From Micractinium sp. NFX-FRZ (taxonomy: Eukaryota > Chlorophyta > Trebouxiophyceae > Chlorellales > Chlorellaceae), in NCBI GenBank assembly GCA_029339195.1, contig JAPTJF010000044.1:124001-188000 (forward strand): 64,000 bases of DNA, given 5' to 3'. Below the pieces are notes generated by a model. It was not told the DNA's origin and made no database searches. It was given only the letters and a program-made list of their open reading frames with translations. Within the stretch, counting starts at the first letter, position 1. Each line of letters opens with the position of its first letter. The translations under genes and the position numbers were made by a program. Shown here piece after piece: positions 63,944-64,000 of the stretch.

Positions 63944-64000
63944 AGGCTGCGGCATGCATGTGTCATAGAGGTGCCGCACCCTCTTCATCACTCCTATCCC

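Noticed and set aside
1..64000. tRNA, rRNA genes or complete transposable elements
   Set aside because: No cloverleaf with recognisable A and B boxes, no rRNA sequence, no transposase or reverse transcriptase frame and no long terminal repeats were seen by eye.

Overview
The window looks like nuclear DNA of a GC-rich green alga, most likely a Chlorella-like trebouxiophyte. The evidence is that every gene is broken into many short exons, introns of roughly 100-300 bp begin mostly GTGAG/GTGGG and end CTGCAG, four introns use GC instead of GT at the donor, TGTAA (the chlorophyte poly(A) signal) lies behind several genes, and CAG/CTG repeats and alanine/glutamine runs are frequent. The species call is inference; the protein families below are read directly from spliced reading frames whose phases were checked exon by exon.

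Layout. 51-21071 (+): about 2,770 C-terminal residues, in 60 exons, of an outer-arm axonemal dynein gamma heavy chain (AAA1 to the C-terminus). 21072-22992: gene-poor spacer. 22993-24311 (-): unrecognised single-pass membrane protein. 25208-27829 (-): ankyrin-repeat protein. 28203-34923 (+): GPAT9, the ER glycerol-3-phosphate acyltransferase of glycerolipid and oil synthesis. 35490-38565 (-): TFB4/p34 subunit of TFIIH. 38846-47347 (+): cyanobacterial-type radical SAM protein, probably plastid. 48188-50240 (+): armadillo-repeat protein with a C-terminal MYND zinc finger. 50847-56231 (-): GT8 glycosyltransferase of the IPUT1/PGSIP6 (sphingolipid glucuronosyltransferase) type. 56763-59246 (+): TTC14-like TPR protein with an RS-rich tail. 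60043-62242 (-): unrecognised multi-pass membrane protein. 62447 to the window end (+): N-terminus of a BPG2-like (YqeH/NOA1) chloroplast GTPase.

The genes are an ordinary mixture of lipid metabolism, transcription/repair, plastid and RNA-related functions and do not form a pathway. Four pairs are head to head with short shared promoters (ankyrin/GPAT9, TFB4/radical SAM, IPUT1/TTC14-like, membrane protein/BPG2) and three are tail to tail.

The most unusual signal is structural. In at least seven genes, introns carry degenerate tandem copies, spaced about 100-140 bp, of the edge of the neighbouring exon together with its splice site. The result is arrays of decoy donors or acceptors; the clearest are five donor copies in radical SAM intron 3, three donor copies in TFB4, three acceptor copies in GPAT9 exon 5, and copies of both exon edges inside GPAT9 intron 11. 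The dynein gene in the same window shows almost none of this. The second unusual point is an intact outer-arm dynein heavy chain if the host is indeed a Chlorella-like, supposedly non-flagellate alga. The third is a 1.4 kb dynein intron with a non-GT donor that contains an exon-like segment on the opposite strand.
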